This document shows, in pieces, positions 8,557-16,236 of a stretch of DNA of 64,000 nucleotides; the stretch's first letter is position 1; every line of letters starts with the position of its first letter. A model generated the notes under the pieces. It was given only the letters and a program-made list of their open reading frames with translations, made no database searches and was not told where the DNA came from. Both the position numbers and the translations under genes were made by a program. The stretch is from Caldicellulosiruptoraceae bacterium PP1 (GTDB taxonomy: Bacteria > Bacillota > Thermoanaerobacteria > Caldicellulosiruptorales > Caldicellulosiruptoraceae), in contig JBGGOQ010000001.1 of assembly GCA_041320695.1 (NCBI GenBank), positions 124,001 through 188,000 on the forward strand, in the 5' to 3' direction.

Positions 8557-9687
8557 ATGATAAAGCAATTATTAAAGTGTTGCACAATTCTTATTATAAT
8601 AGCAGCAGTTTTTATTGGACAAACCTCTTTTGCAAGTAGTAATACAAATCAAGATGAATATGATTATTATAATAAACTTAAAAAGATTTCTGAGAAGTTT
8701 TCTAACGATGATTTTTATAAAAACATTTCAGAAGGGATATTGTCAAACAAAAAACAAGATAAAGCTTTTTTAATAAAAAATATAGTGAATAATATTTTTA
8801 AAGAAATTGATTTAACTTTTTCACAAGTATTAATAATAATGATTATTTGTTTAATTTATTCAATTTTATTTAATGTCCAAAATTCTTTTAAGACAGCAGA
8901 AGTATCAAAAGCTACATTCTATGCCTTTTTATTGGTTATTGTTACAATAGTTCTTAAAAACCTTGAAGGAGTATTAAAACTTACATATTCTACTTTATCC
9001 AAATCTACAAGTTTTATTGAATCTCTAACACCAATTGTTTTAACTGTATTAGCATCATCTGGATATATAACATATGCTACAGTAATAAATCCATTAATAG
9101 CTTTTTCGGTTGTATTTTCTTCTCAGATTTTATTAAATTTAGTAACACCTATAAGCTCAATTTATCTTTTAATTAGTATTATTGCTAATATTGATGAACG
9201 AGTAAACTTAAAAAAGCTGCTTGGATTTATAAAAACTCTTATTTTATGGTGTGCTATTTTTGGACTTGCTGTATTTACTGGACTAATTTCTGTTGAAGGG
9301 TTTACTGGAGCATCTGTTGATAATTTTACAGCTAAATCAATAAAATACACTGTTGGGAATTTTGTACCTGTAGTAGGGAAAATATTATCTGATGCTGCGG
9401 ATGCAATAGCTGGATCATTAAGTTTAGTTAAGAATACAACAACAGTATTTGGACTTGTGTTTTTACTTCTTATAATTGGTATTCCTCTTTTAAAGATATT
9501 AATAATCTCATTTGTTTTTAGATTAGCATCATCACTTATTGAAATTTATTCTGACAAAAAATTTGCTCAATTTATGTCCGATTATGCTGATAATTTAATG
9601 ATTCTTTTTGCAGTTGTATTTGCATCAATGGCTTTATTTTTAATATCTTTCACAGCAATACTATTTACAGTTCAAATTGGGCGGTGA
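8557..9687 (+). CDS. spoIIIAE: Stage III sporulation protein AE
   Basis: A polytopic membrane protein of 376 residues. It has an N-terminal signal-like segment ending near QTSFASS, an extracytoplasmic helical region, and about seven hydrophobic segments. The TGLISVEGFTGASVD and GNFVPVVGKILSDAADA stretches are strongly conserved in SpoIIIAE. It is thought to be the permease-like core of the channel. AAGAGGAG precedes ATG 8557. Confidence 0.94.
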   Translation: MIKQLLKCCTILIIIAAVFIGQTSFASSNTNQDEYDYYNKLKKISEKFSNDDFYKNISEGILSNKKQDKAFLIKNIVNNIFKEIDLTFSQVLIIMIICLIYSILFNVQNSFKTAEVSKATFYAFLLVIVTIVLKNLEGVLKLTYSTLSKSTSFIESLTPIVLTVLASSGYITYATVINPLIAFSVVFSSQILLNLVTPISSIYLLISIIANIDERVNLKKLLGFIKTLILWCAIFGLAVFTGLISVEGFTGASVDNFTAKSIKYTVGNFVPVVGKILSDAADAIAGSLSLVKNTTTVFGLVFLLLIIGIPLLKILIISFVFRLASSLIEIYSDKKFAQFMSDYADNLMILFAVVFASMALFLISFTAILFTVQIGR

Positions 9688-9691
9688 TTTA

Positions 9692-10201
9692 ATGAGCTTA
9701 TTATCCTCAATAGAAAATGCCTTAAAAAGTATTTTTTATTTGATTGCTTTTTCAATGGTATTAGATCTTCTGACACCACAAGATTATAAGAAATATATAA
9801 ATCTTTTTTTAGGCCTTTGTATTACATTAACATTATTATCACCAGTTATTGATATATCAAAAAATTTTAAAAATGATTTAACTAAGGAAATACTAAGTTT
9901 TAGTAAGAAGTTTGATAATAAAAATTCTATTGATAGCCATTCATATGCAAAAAATATTATTAATGAGCTTAAAAAAAGAATAGTAGAAGATATAAAAGTT
10001 AAGGTAAAAAACAAGTATGGAAAAGATATTGTAATAGAGGATATTGAAATAAATGAAGATATCAAATCAAATCAGTTTGGAAAAATTATAAGCATTACTA
10101 TAAATCAAAAGTTTTCAAAAGAATTAGTAGAATATCTATCAACTGAGTATTTAATTGAAAGCAAAAGTATATTTTTTAAAGAGGTGAAAAAGAATGAATA
10201 A
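9692..10201 (+). CDS. spoIIIAF: Stage III sporulation protein AF
   Basis: About 169 residues: two N-terminal membrane segments (AFSMVLDLLTP region and FLGLCITLTLLSPVID) followed by a soluble alpha/beta domain, as in SpoIIIAF. ATG 9692 follows a GGCGGTGA ribosome site overlapping the spoIIIAE stop. TTG 9677 is in frame but less likely. The end overlaps spoIIIAG by 8 nt. Confidence 0.88.
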   Translation: MSLLSSIENALKSIFYLIAFSMVLDLLTPQDYKKYINLFLGLCITLTLLSPVIDISKNFKNDLTKEILSFSKKFDNKNSIDSHSYAKNIINELKKRIVEDIKVKVKNKYGKDIVIEDIEINEDIKSNQFGKIISITINQKFSKELVEYLSTEYLIESKSIFFKEVKKNE

Positions 10202-10739
10202 AGAATTTTTAGAAAAACTACTTGAAAGACTTATTAAAAACAAAGAAATGATAATCTTTTTAATTGCAGTAGGAATTCTTTTAATATTTCTTACAAATAT
10301 TTTTTCGACACCTGTTTCAAAAAGTAACGATAAAGAAATAACTAATGACAGTGAAGAAATGAATTATGAACAAAATATAGAAAATAAACTATTGAAACTT
10401 CTAAAACAGGTAGATCCAACAGGTGATGTTTCGGTTATGATTACTTTTGAGGATAGCTATGAATACATGTTAGCAACAGAAACAAGTAAAGAAACAAGAA
10501 ATGAGGAAAGCCAAGGGCAAAGAATCTTAAAAGAAGAACAAGTTGATAATAAAGTAGTTTTGCTTCAACAAAATGATGGTTCAAAACCATTTATAGTAAA
10601 AAAAGTTCATCCTAAAGTTAGAGGGGTTGCAATTGTTTCTAAAGGTGCTTCAGACAAAAATGTGTATATAGGCCTTATAAAACTTACTTCAAGAGTTCTT
10701 GGAATAACACCAAATAAAGTGGAGGTATATGTAAAATGA
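10194..10739 (+). CDS. spoIIIAG: Stage III sporulation protein AG
   Basis: 181 residues with one N-terminal membrane segment (IIFLIAVGILLIFLTNIF) and an extracytoplasmic domain. That domain has the VDPTGDVSVMITFEDS and HPKVRGVAIVSKGA stretches typical of SpoIIIAG. In B. subtilis this protein forms a large ring in the intermembrane space. Overlaps both neighbours. Confidence 0.93.
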   Translation: MNKEFLEKLLERLIKNKEMIIFLIAVGILLIFLTNIFSTPVSKSNDKEITNDSEEMNYEQNIENKLLKLLKQVDPTGDVSVMITFEDSYEYMLATETSKETRNEESQGQRILKEEQVDNKVVLLQQNDGSKPFIVKKVHPKVRGVAIVSKGASDKNVYIGLIKLTSRVLGITPNKVEVYVK

Positions 10740-11248
10740 AATATAAAAGAATATTTATCAAAGTATATAACAAAAATCAATTAATACTTATTTTTTTAGT
10801 TATATTTCTTCTTATTAGTGGTATTTTAACTTCAAGAAACTTTAATAAAAAGGATAATGGTCCACAAGTTTTGGAGGTTTCAAATCAAAATTTAACTCTT
10901 ACAAAAAATACAAGTATAGATGATTTAAAGCTTAAAAGGGAGATTGAAAGAGGTAAAGAGGTTGATTTACTTATTGAATTATTAAAAAAAGCAGATAATT
11001 CCAATAAATCATTGATAGATCAAAAAATATCTAATATAATTGATTTAAGTAATAAAGAGATGATTGCAGAAAGTTTGTTACAATCTAAAGGTTATACAAA
11101 TTGTGCAGTATATAAAAATAATGATTTGGTTTTTGTTGTTGTAGATAAAAAATTATCAAAAAACGATATTATAATAATCCAAAATATTATAACAAATAAT
11201 TTCAAAATAAAATTTAATCAAATTAGAATAAATAGCCTTAAAGATTGA
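10736..11248 (+). CDS. spoIIIAH: Stage III sporulation protein AH
   Basis: 170 residues: an N-terminal membrane anchor (LILIFLVIFLLISGILTS), a charged linker, and a C-terminal ring-building domain related to type III secretion YscJ/FliF. SpoIIIAH binds SpoIIQ across the intermembrane space; no spoIIQ is in the window. The 4-nt ATGA overlap with spoIIIAG indicates translational coupling. Last gene of the spoIIIA operon. Confidence 0.9.
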   Translation: MKYKRIFIKVYNKNQLILIFLVIFLLISGILTSRNFNKKDNGPQVLEVSNQNLTLTKNTSIDDLKLKREIERGKEVDLLIELLKKADNSNKSLIDQKISNIIDLSNKEMIAESLLQSKGYTNCAVYKNNDLVFVVVDKKLSKNDIIIIQNIITNNFKIKFNQIRINSLKD

Positions 11249-11311
11249 TGTGTTAAATTTAATAAATTTAGGGTATAATAACTATAAGGAAAAGAGAAGG
11301 AGGTAATAAAA

Positions 11312-11695
11312 ATGTCAGAAAACCTATTAAATGAAAATAATGGTGGGACAGTTAAAATAGCTGATGAAGTAGTTGCTACAATTGCTGGAATTGCAGCATC
11401 TGAAGTAAAAGGCGTTGCGGGAATGGTTGGAACCATTACAGGTAACATTACAGAAGCATTTGGCAAGAAGAGTCTTACAAAAGGTGTAAAAGTTCAAATA
11501 GGGGAAAATGAAGTAGCTATTGATATCTACATAACTGTAGAATACGGAGTAATTATCCCTGAAGTATGTTCAGAAATACAAGATAAAGTTAAGAATTCAG
11601 TTGAAAGCATGACAGGTTTAAGTGTAGTTGAAGTTAATGTTCATGTTCAAGGTATAAAATTTGAGAAGGATGTAAAAACAGAAGAACAAGAGTAA
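11312..11695 (+). CDS. Asp23/Gls24 family envelope stress response protein
   Basis: 127 residues of the Asp23 family. Signature stretches are VKIADEVVATIAGIAASEVKG near the N-terminus and the EVNVHVQGI segment near the C-terminus. These small cytoplasmic proteins are held at the membrane by AmaP-type anchors in staphylococci; an AmaP-like gene is two steps downstream. GAAGGAGGT precedes the ATG. A -10-like TATAAT at 11274-11279 may belong to its own promoter, but I see no convincing -35. A terminator hairpin overlaps its stop codon. Confidence 0.93.
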   Translation: MSENLLNENNGGTVKIADEVVATIAGIAASEVKGVAGMVGTITGNITEAFGKKSLTKGVKVQIGENEVAIDIYITVEYGVIIPEVCSEIQDKVKNSVESMTGLSVVEVNVHVQGIKFEKDVKTEEQE

Positions 11696-11727
11696 ACCTC
11701 TGGCTTTCCAGGGGTTTACTTTGGTTT
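11692..11727 (+). terminator. Terminator hairpin at the asp23 stop codon
   Basis: A 12-bp stem (GTAAACCTCTGG with CCAGGGGTTTAC, one G-T pair) has a CTTT loop and is followed by TTTGGTTTTT. It begins within the asp23 stop codon, so asp23 can be made without the downstream genes. Confidence 0.75.
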
Positions 11728-11749
11728 TTAGTTTGAGGAGGTTGTATAA

Positions 11750-12289
11750 ATGAAATTAGTAGAAAGAATTATTCTTTCATTATATACTATTTTAGTTTTA
11801 GTATTTTCTTTAGTTCTATTTTTATTACCATTTAATTTGATTGACTTTTCAATTATTGATAATATAATAACTAGGTATATAAATAATCCTGTATATTCAA
11901 TTATTCCATTAGCATTTCTTGCACTTAGTATATATATTTTAACAATTGGTATAAAAAAGAGAAAAATTAGACTTGGAATAATTCATGTAAATGATAAAGG
12001 ACAGCTTATTATTTCACCAAAAACATTTGAAAGTTCAGCTTATTATGTGTTAAAAAAATACTCATCTGTAAAAGATGCTATAGTTGAGACTTCTTTCAAT
12101 GAAGAGGGTATCGAATTTACAATAGATGCTAGTATTATGAATGAAACAAATATCCCAGAATTAACTAATGACATTCAGAATAACTTAAAGAATTATATTG
12201 AGAATATTACTGGTGTAAAGGTAACTATGGTTAATCTTCATATTAAAGATGTTTATATACCACAACCAAATACTTTGCGTGTAAGGTAG
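11750..12289 (+). CDS. amaP: Alkaline shock response membrane anchor protein (AmaP family)
   Basis: 179 residues: two N-terminal membrane segments (LVLVFSLVLFLLPFNLIDF and IPLAFLALSIYILTIGI) and a C-terminal domain. The end, including EFTIDASI and ITGVKVTMVNLHI, resembles the fold repeat seen in Asp23 proteins. In staphylococci AmaP recruits Asp23 to the membrane. Its place between the Asp23 gene and a DUF2273 gene matches that role. GAGGAGG precedes the start. Confidence 0.85.
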   Translation: MKLVERIILSLYTILVLVFSLVLFLLPFNLIDFSIIDNIITRYINNPVYSIIPLAFLALSIYILTIGIKKRKIRLGIIHVNDKGQLIISPKTFESSAYYVLKKYSSVKDAIVETSFNEEGIEFTIDASIMNETNIPELTNDIQNNLKNYIENITGVKVTMVNLHIKDVYIPQPNTLRVR

Positions 12290-12298
12290 GGATTAACC

Positions 12299-12514
12299 AT
12301 GAATATGAACGAATTTTTGAATATAATTAAAGAAAATTTAGGTAAAATAGCTGGTGCAATTGTTGGATTGATTGTAGGTATTTTCTTTTTAACAATTGGC
12401 TTTATTAAAACTATTTTTTTATTATTATGTGTTTTTATTGGTATATTTATAGGAGGCAGATATTATAATAAGAAAAAGCTTATTGATTTTTTAGACAAGC
12501 ATCTGCCATGGTAA
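12299..12514 (+). CDS. DUF2273 family small membrane protein
   Basis: 71 residues with two hydrophobic segments (IAGAIVGLIVGIFFLTIGFI and LLLCVFIGIFIGG) and a short basic/acidic end. This is the DUF2273 pattern, commonly found with Asp23 and AmaP genes. Its function is unknown; by context it belongs to the same envelope-stress module. Confidence 0.85.
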   Translation: MNMNEFLNIIKENLGKIAGAIVGLIVGIFFLTIGFIKTIFLLLCVFIGIFIGGRYYNKKKLIDFLDKHLPW

Positions 12515-12537
12515 AGGAGGATTTAATTTAAATAAAG

Positions 12538-12960
12538 ATGAATATTAAAAGAAGAAATACAAGAGAATTATCAATGAAAATTCTATATGCATATAGATAT
12601 GATAACAATAAAGATATAAAGAGCTTTATTGATATCTTTTTATCACAAAATTCTGATATTAATAAGGAATTTGACAAAGAATATTTAGAAAGGATTGCAA
12701 CAGGTGTTATACAAAATCAAAATTCAATTGATAGTCTAATTGAAAAGTATTCTAAGGATTGGGAAATAAACAGAATACCTAAGGTTGAATTAGAACTTTT
12801 AAGAATTGCCATATTTGAACTATTATATGTAGCTGAAGTTCCTGTATCTGTTGCAATAGATGAAGCTGTGGACTTAGCAAATATATTTGGCGGTGAGAAT
12901 GCTCCAAAGTTTGTAAATGGAATTCTTGGTTCTATTGCTGATAATGAAATAAATAGGTGA
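12538..12960 (+). CDS. nusB: Transcription antitermination factor NusB
   Basis: NusB binds boxA RNA with S10 and supports rRNA antitermination. The 140-residue all-helical protein begins NIKRRNTRELSMKILYAY and contains the conserved VPVSVAIDEAVDLANIFGG and KFVNGILGSIA stretches. The start is not clean: the strong AAAGGAGG site ends at 12520, 17 nt before ATG 12538. The only other in-frame option before a stop is ATA 12532. I keep ATG because it matches family N-termini. Confidence 0.94.
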   Translation: MNIKRRNTRELSMKILYAYRYDNNKDIKSFIDIFLSQNSDINKEFDKEYLERIATGVIQNQNSIDSLIEKYSKDWEINRIPKVELELLRIAIFELLYVAEVPVSVAIDEAVDLANIFGGENAPKFVNGILGSIADNEINR

Positions 12961-12965
12961 TATAT

Positions 12966-14333
12966 ATGAATTTTTCTTTTTTTGAAGATACACAAGACAT
13001 TTGGACTGTCAATCAACTAACTACATATATAAAAGACAAAATTGATAGGGATTATTTACTCAAAGATATTATAATAAGAGGGGAAATAGTTAAACCAACA
13101 ATATCAGGGAAACACTTATATTTTGATTTGAAGGATACATCCGGAGAATCAAAAATTAAGTGTGTTTTTTTTGGATATTTATATACTGAAAACAAACTTA
13201 TTTTACCTTCAAATGGATTTAAGGCTTTATTATATTGTGATGTCATGTATTATGATAAAGATAATGTAGTTGAATTGAGAGTTAAAAAAATTCAAGAAGA
13301 GGGGTTTGGAGAATTATACCTTAAATTAAAAGAGTTAAGGGAAAAGCTTGAAAAAGAAGGACTTTTTGATGATAGATTTAAAAAACCCCTTCCATCATAT
13401 CCGAAAAGTATTGGTATTGTTACCTCAAAATATGGTGCTGCCGTACTTGACATAATTAATTCCATAAAAAATAGATTTAGCAATATTCATATATACATCT
13501 ATAACTGTCAGGTTCAAGGTCAGAATGCACCAAAAGAGATTTGTGAAGGAATAAATTACTTCGACAATTTCAAAAAAGTTGATATTATTATTGTTGGTCG
13601 TGGGGGAGGGTCCTTCGAAGATCTTATGGCTTTTAACGATGAGCAAGTTATAAGAACTATTTTTGCAGCCAAAACACCTATAATATCTGCTGTTGGTCAT
13701 GATAGAGATTATGTTTTATCTGATTACGTAGCTGATGTAAGGGCTATTACTCCAACTAACGCTGGAGAAATTGTGGTAAAAAAATTAGTAAATCTACAGA
13801 GTGATATTGAAAACCTTACAAATCAAATTAAATTCAAGTTTAACAATATGTTTCAGCATAAAAAGAAAGATTTACTACTTTTGGAAAGATTGTTAGAACA
13901 AAATAGTCCGCAAAATTCAATTTATAGAAAAATGCAATATGTTGATACGCTTACCGTACGTCTCAATGCTTTGTCAAAGAGAATGTTTTTAAGTAAAAAG
14001 GAAAGACTTAACCAGCTTGAGAAGAAACTAAATATGCATTCTCCTGTTGCAAAATTTAATGTTTATAAAAATAATTACTTTTATTTAAATAATCAATTAC
14101 CTAAAAGTATGAAGAATATATTGAACAATAAGACAGAAAAAATACAAAATATTATTGATAAGCTTATTATTTTAAATCCATTGAATATATTAAGAAGAGG
14201 TTATACTGTTACTAAAAAAGATGACAAAATTGTTACAGATATTGAGAAAATTAATATAAATGATATAATAACAGTTATGTACTATAATGGTAATGCTACA
14301 ACAAAGATAATAGATATAAAAAAGGAGCATTAG
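12966..14333 (+). CDS. xseA: Exodeoxyribonuclease VII large subunit
   Basis: Catalytic subunit of ExoVII, which degrades single-stranded DNA from both ends. It has an N-terminal OB-fold nucleic-acid domain (WTVNQLTTYIKD start) and the catalytic core GRGGGSFEDLMAFNDE (about residues 211-226), followed by SAVGHDRDYVLSDYVADVRA. A long coiled-coil and a C-terminal GYTVTKKDD segment finish it. The length of about 455 residues is normal. ATG 12966 has an AGGTGA site overlapping the nusB stop and is preferred to GTG 12957. Confidence 0.96.
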   Translation: MNFSFFEDTQDIWTVNQLTTYIKDKIDRDYLLKDIIIRGEIVKPTISGKHLYFDLKDTSGESKIKCVFFGYLYTENKLILPSNGFKALLYCDVMYYDKDNVVELRVKKIQEEGFGELYLKLKELREKLEKEGLFDDRFKKPLPSYPKSIGIVTSKYGAAVLDIINSIKNRFSNIHIYIYNCQVQGQNAPKEICEGINYFDNFKKVDIIIVGRGGGSFEDLMAFNDEQVIRTIFAAKTPIISAVGHDRDYVLSDYVADVRAITPTNAGEIVVKKLVNLQSDIENLTNQIKFKFNNMFQHKKKDLLLLERLLEQNSPQNSIYRKMQYVDTLTVRLNALSKRMFLSKKERLNQLEKKLNMHSPVAKFNVYKNNYFYLNNQLPKSMKNILNNKTEKIQNIIDKLIILNPLNILRRGYTVTKKDDKIVTDIEKININDIITVMYYNGNATTKIIDIKKEH

Positions 14334-14338
14334 CAGAG

Positions 14339-14605
14339 ATGGATAATCATAATGAGAATAATTTGTCTTTTGAAGATGCATTAAAAAAATTAGAAGAGAT
14401 TGTTCAAAAGCTTGAAGATGGCAATCTTTCTTTAGAAGAGTCAATAAATATTTATGAAGAAGGCATGAAGCTTTCTCAAAAATGTAACAATATCTTAAAA
14501 TCCATTGAGCATAAACTTGTACTAATTGAAAAGATAAACCAAGAGTTCACAGAAACAGATATAACTAACAATTTAGTTGGAGGACTTGGACAAGAAAATG
14601 ACTAA
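14339..14605 (+). CDS. xseB: Exodeoxyribonuclease VII small subunit
   Basis: 88 residues. The conserved core is SFEDALKKLEEIVQKLEDG followed by LSLEESINIYEEGMKLSQ, the XseB helical-hairpin signature. It partners XseA, whose gene ends 5 nt upstream. AAAGGAG at about 14321-14327 is the ribosome site. Its end overlaps the next gene. Confidence 0.95.
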   Translation: MDNHNENNLSFEDALKKLEEIVQKLEDGNLSLEESINIYEEGMKLSQKCNNILKSIEHKLVLIEKINQEFTETDITNNLVGGLGQEND

Positions 14606-15482
14606 CGAATTACAAGCATATATAAAAGAAAGAAAAATACAAATTGATAAGCATTTAGATTTACTTCTTATTCCGAAATATCCACAAAAAATTTATGAAT
14701 CAATAAGATACAGTATTTTTGCTGGAGGGAAGAGATTAAGACCAATTTTAATGTTTTTGAGCTTTGAACTATTTTCATCAAACATAGAAAAAATAATTGA
14801 TTTTGCTGTATCAATTGAACTTATTCATACTTATTCACTAATACATGATGATCTACCTTCCATGGATAATGATAGTTACAGGAGAGGGATGCCTACCAAC
14901 CACATTGTATTTGGTGAAGGATTAGCAGTTTTAGCTGGTGATGCACTATTAAACTTAGCTGCTGAGAATATACTTAAATCAATTGTAAAATTTGGTTATT
15001 CAAAAGAAATGATTGATGCTGCGTTATATATTTTTAATTGCTCAGGGATAGATGGAATGATTGGTGGTCAAGTTGTAGATATTCTAAACCAAGGTAAGCT
15101 TATTAATAAAGATGAACTTGAGCTTTTACATTTAAATAAAACCTCTAAATTAATACAGGCTTCTGTTGTTGCAGGATCATTGATTGGTGGAGCAGAAGAA
15201 AAAATTGTGAAAAAATTAGAAGAATATGCAAAGTATTTAGGTCTTGCATTCCAAATTCGTGACGATATACTTGATTATATAGGAGATGAAGAAAAGTTAG
15301 GGAAAAGTATAGGTAAAGATCAAAAAAATCAAAAAACTACTTATGTTTCAATGTATGGGCTTGAAGAATCACAAAAACTAGTTGACAAATATTCAAATAT
15401 TTCAATAGATATAATTAAAACAATTGATAATAAAGGTTTACTTACTGAACTAACAAATTCACTTATTTATAGAGAACAGTAA
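14598..15482 (+). CDS. ispA: Polyprenyl synthetase, farnesyl/geranyl diphosphate synthase type
   Basis: Condenses isopentenyl diphosphate with allylic diphosphates to make C10-C20 prenyl diphosphates. The first aspartate-rich motif is DDLPSMDND (about residue 84) and the second is RDDILDYIGD (about residue 222). GGKRLRP binds substrate. The product is about 294 residues. Product length cannot be fixed from sequence, but the small size and the xseB neighbourhood fit farnesyl diphosphate synthase. ATG 14598 lies 14 nt after GGAGG, somewhat far; TTG 14577 and 14586 are in-frame alternatives. Confidence 0.9.
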   Translation: MTNELQAYIKERKIQIDKHLDLLLIPKYPQKIYESIRYSIFAGGKRLRPILMFLSFELFSSNIEKIIDFAVSIELIHTYSLIHDDLPSMDNDSYRRGMPTNHIVFGEGLAVLAGDALLNLAAENILKSIVKFGYSKEMIDAALYIFNCSGIDGMIGGQVVDILNQGKLINKDELELLHLNKTSKLIQASVVAGSLIGGAEEKIVKKLEEYAKYLGLAFQIRDDILDYIGDEEKLGKSIGKDQKNQKTTYVSMYGLEESQKLVDKYSNISIDIIKTIDNKGLLTELTNSLIYREQ

Positions 15483-15496
15483 TCCATAATTTTATA

Positions 15497-15524
15497 TTGA
15501 CTTTGATTTATTATATCTTATAAT
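15497..15524 (+). promoter_or_regulatory. Promoter of rnpB
   Basis: -35 TTGACT at 15497-15502, a 16-nt spacer and -10 TATAAT at 15519-15524. Transcription would start about 15 nt before the mature RNA 5' end. Confidence 0.65.
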
Positions 15525-15545
15525 TAGTATATAAACGACATTTAT

Positions 15546-15882
15546 GCGAGTAGGTTGAACGGTTGCACAAAGCCTTTGCTTTGTGAGGAAAGTCCGAGCT
15601 CCATAGGGCAGGATGCCGGGTAATGCCCGGTGAAGGCGACTTCAAGGAAAGTGCAACAGAAAATAACCGCCACAAACAGTGGTAAGGGTGAAAAGGTGAG
15701 GTAAGAGCTCACCAGCGGTTAGGTAACTAACTGGCTGTGCAAACCCCATCCGGAGCAAGACCAAATAGGGGGACTATACAGTTGCCCGCTGTGTTCCCGG
15801 GTTGGTCGCTAAAAGTCTATGGTAACATAGACTTCAGAGAAATAACCGTTCTCGACAGAACTCGGCTTATAGACCTAGTCGC
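15546..15882 (+). ncRNA. rnpB: RNase P RNA (class A)
   Basis: Catalytic RNA that matures tRNA 5' ends. The universally conserved blocks are present: GAGGAAAGTCCG near 15582, the GAAGGCGAC and GTGCAACAGAAA blocks (15633-15665), GAGCAAGACCAAATAGG near 15753, and a GACAGAACTCGGCTTATAGA-type 3' block. The 5' GCGAGTAGG pairs with the 3' CCTAGTCGC to close P1, with one G-G mismatch. The layout resembles class A rather than the Bacillus class B form, which is usual for Clostridia. Ends are inferred from P1 pairing. A terminator follows. Confidence 0.96.
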
Positions 15883-15897
15883 ATTGATAATAACTAT

Positions 15898-15927
15898 AAG
15901 AGGCTTTTTATGGCCTCTTTTTTTATA
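15898..15927 (+). terminator. Terminator of rnpB
   Basis: Stem AAGAGGC (15898-15904) with GCCTCTT (15913-15919), 8-nt loop, then a long T-run. Confidence 0.85.
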
Positions 15928-15947
15928 TTAAATTTATGTTACAGCTA

Positions 15948-15976
15948 TTGACAAAATATTAGATTCCATTTATCAT
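15948..15976 (+). promoter_or_regulatory. Promoter of the ABC-exporter leader
   Basis: -35 TTGACA at 15948-15953, a 17-nt spacer and -10 TATCAT at 15971-15976. It would start a leader of about 250 nt before the first ABC gene. Confidence 0.65.
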
Positions 15977-16012
15977 GTATTATGTAAATGGAAGACATTA
16001 TCATTATTTGAA

Positions 16013-16169
16013 GGGAGGTAGGGCAAAAATGATGAGATTAAATATAGCGTTATTTGCTAATAAATTAAATATTGATTTTAGGAACCCTACCTCAAGTAAT
16101 GTTTTTTAATATTATTTGATAATAAATTTGATAAAGTAGGGTTGCATTTTGCAACCTTTTTGTTTTTTT
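16013..16169 (+). promoter_or_regulatory. Four-segment attenuator upstream of the ABC exporter genes
   Basis: Segment 1, GAGGTAGGG at 16015-16023, contains the leader Shine-Dalgarno. Segment 2, CCCTACCTC at 16085-16093, lies in the end of the leader ORF and pairs perfectly with segment 1 over 9 nt. Segment 3, GTAGGGTT at 16136-16143, pairs perfectly over 8 nt with AACCCTAC at 16083-16090, so 1:2 and 2:3 exclude each other. Segment 3 also forms the 5' arm of the terminator GGTTGCA/TGCAACC (16140-16146 with 16150-16156), which is followed by TTTTTGTTTTTTT. Pairing 2:3 would therefore prevent termination. The layout is that of ribosome-controlled transcription attenuation. Confidence 0.75.
16029..16109 (+). 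CDS. 26-residue leader peptide of the ABC exporter operon
   Basis: A strong Shine-Dalgarno GGGAGGT (16013-16019) precedes ATG ATG, and the ORF ends at TAA 16107-16109. The peptide reads MMRLNIALFA then NKLNIDFRNP then TSSNVF. It shows no membrane segment or known domain, so it is probably read for regulation rather than for the peptide itself. Codons 19-22 (AAC CCT ACC TCA) are the RNA segment that pairs with either the ribosome site or the terminator arm. In B. subtilis the bmrCD ABC exporter genes are preceded by the BmrB leader, which controls attenuation. This peptide does not look like BmrB, but the position and logic are the same. Confidence 0.7.
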   Translation: MMRLNIALFANKLNIDFRNPTSSNVF

Positions 16170-16170
16170 A

Positions 16171-16217
16171 GACTATGAGGTAGTATTTAATAATATTTCA
16201 TAGTCTTTTTTATTTTT
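16171..16217 (+). terminator. Second terminator-like hairpin before the ABC genes
   Basis: GACTATGA (16171-16178) pairs with TCATAGTC (16198-16205), enclosing an A/T-rich partly paired loop, and is followed by TTTTTTATTTTTG. It lies directly after the attenuator terminator, so transcripts face two terminators before the first exporter gene. Confidence 0.6.
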
Positions 16218-16236
16218 GTTGGAGGGTTGTGATTTT

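Noticed and set aside
11245..11279. Promoter for asp23 made of TTGATG and TATAAT
   Set aside because: The spacer is 23 nt, too long; only the -10 looks real.
15737..15931. Open reading frame of 64 codons on the plus strand
   Set aside because: It lies inside RNase P RNA and its terminator; conserved RNA blocks explain the sequence.
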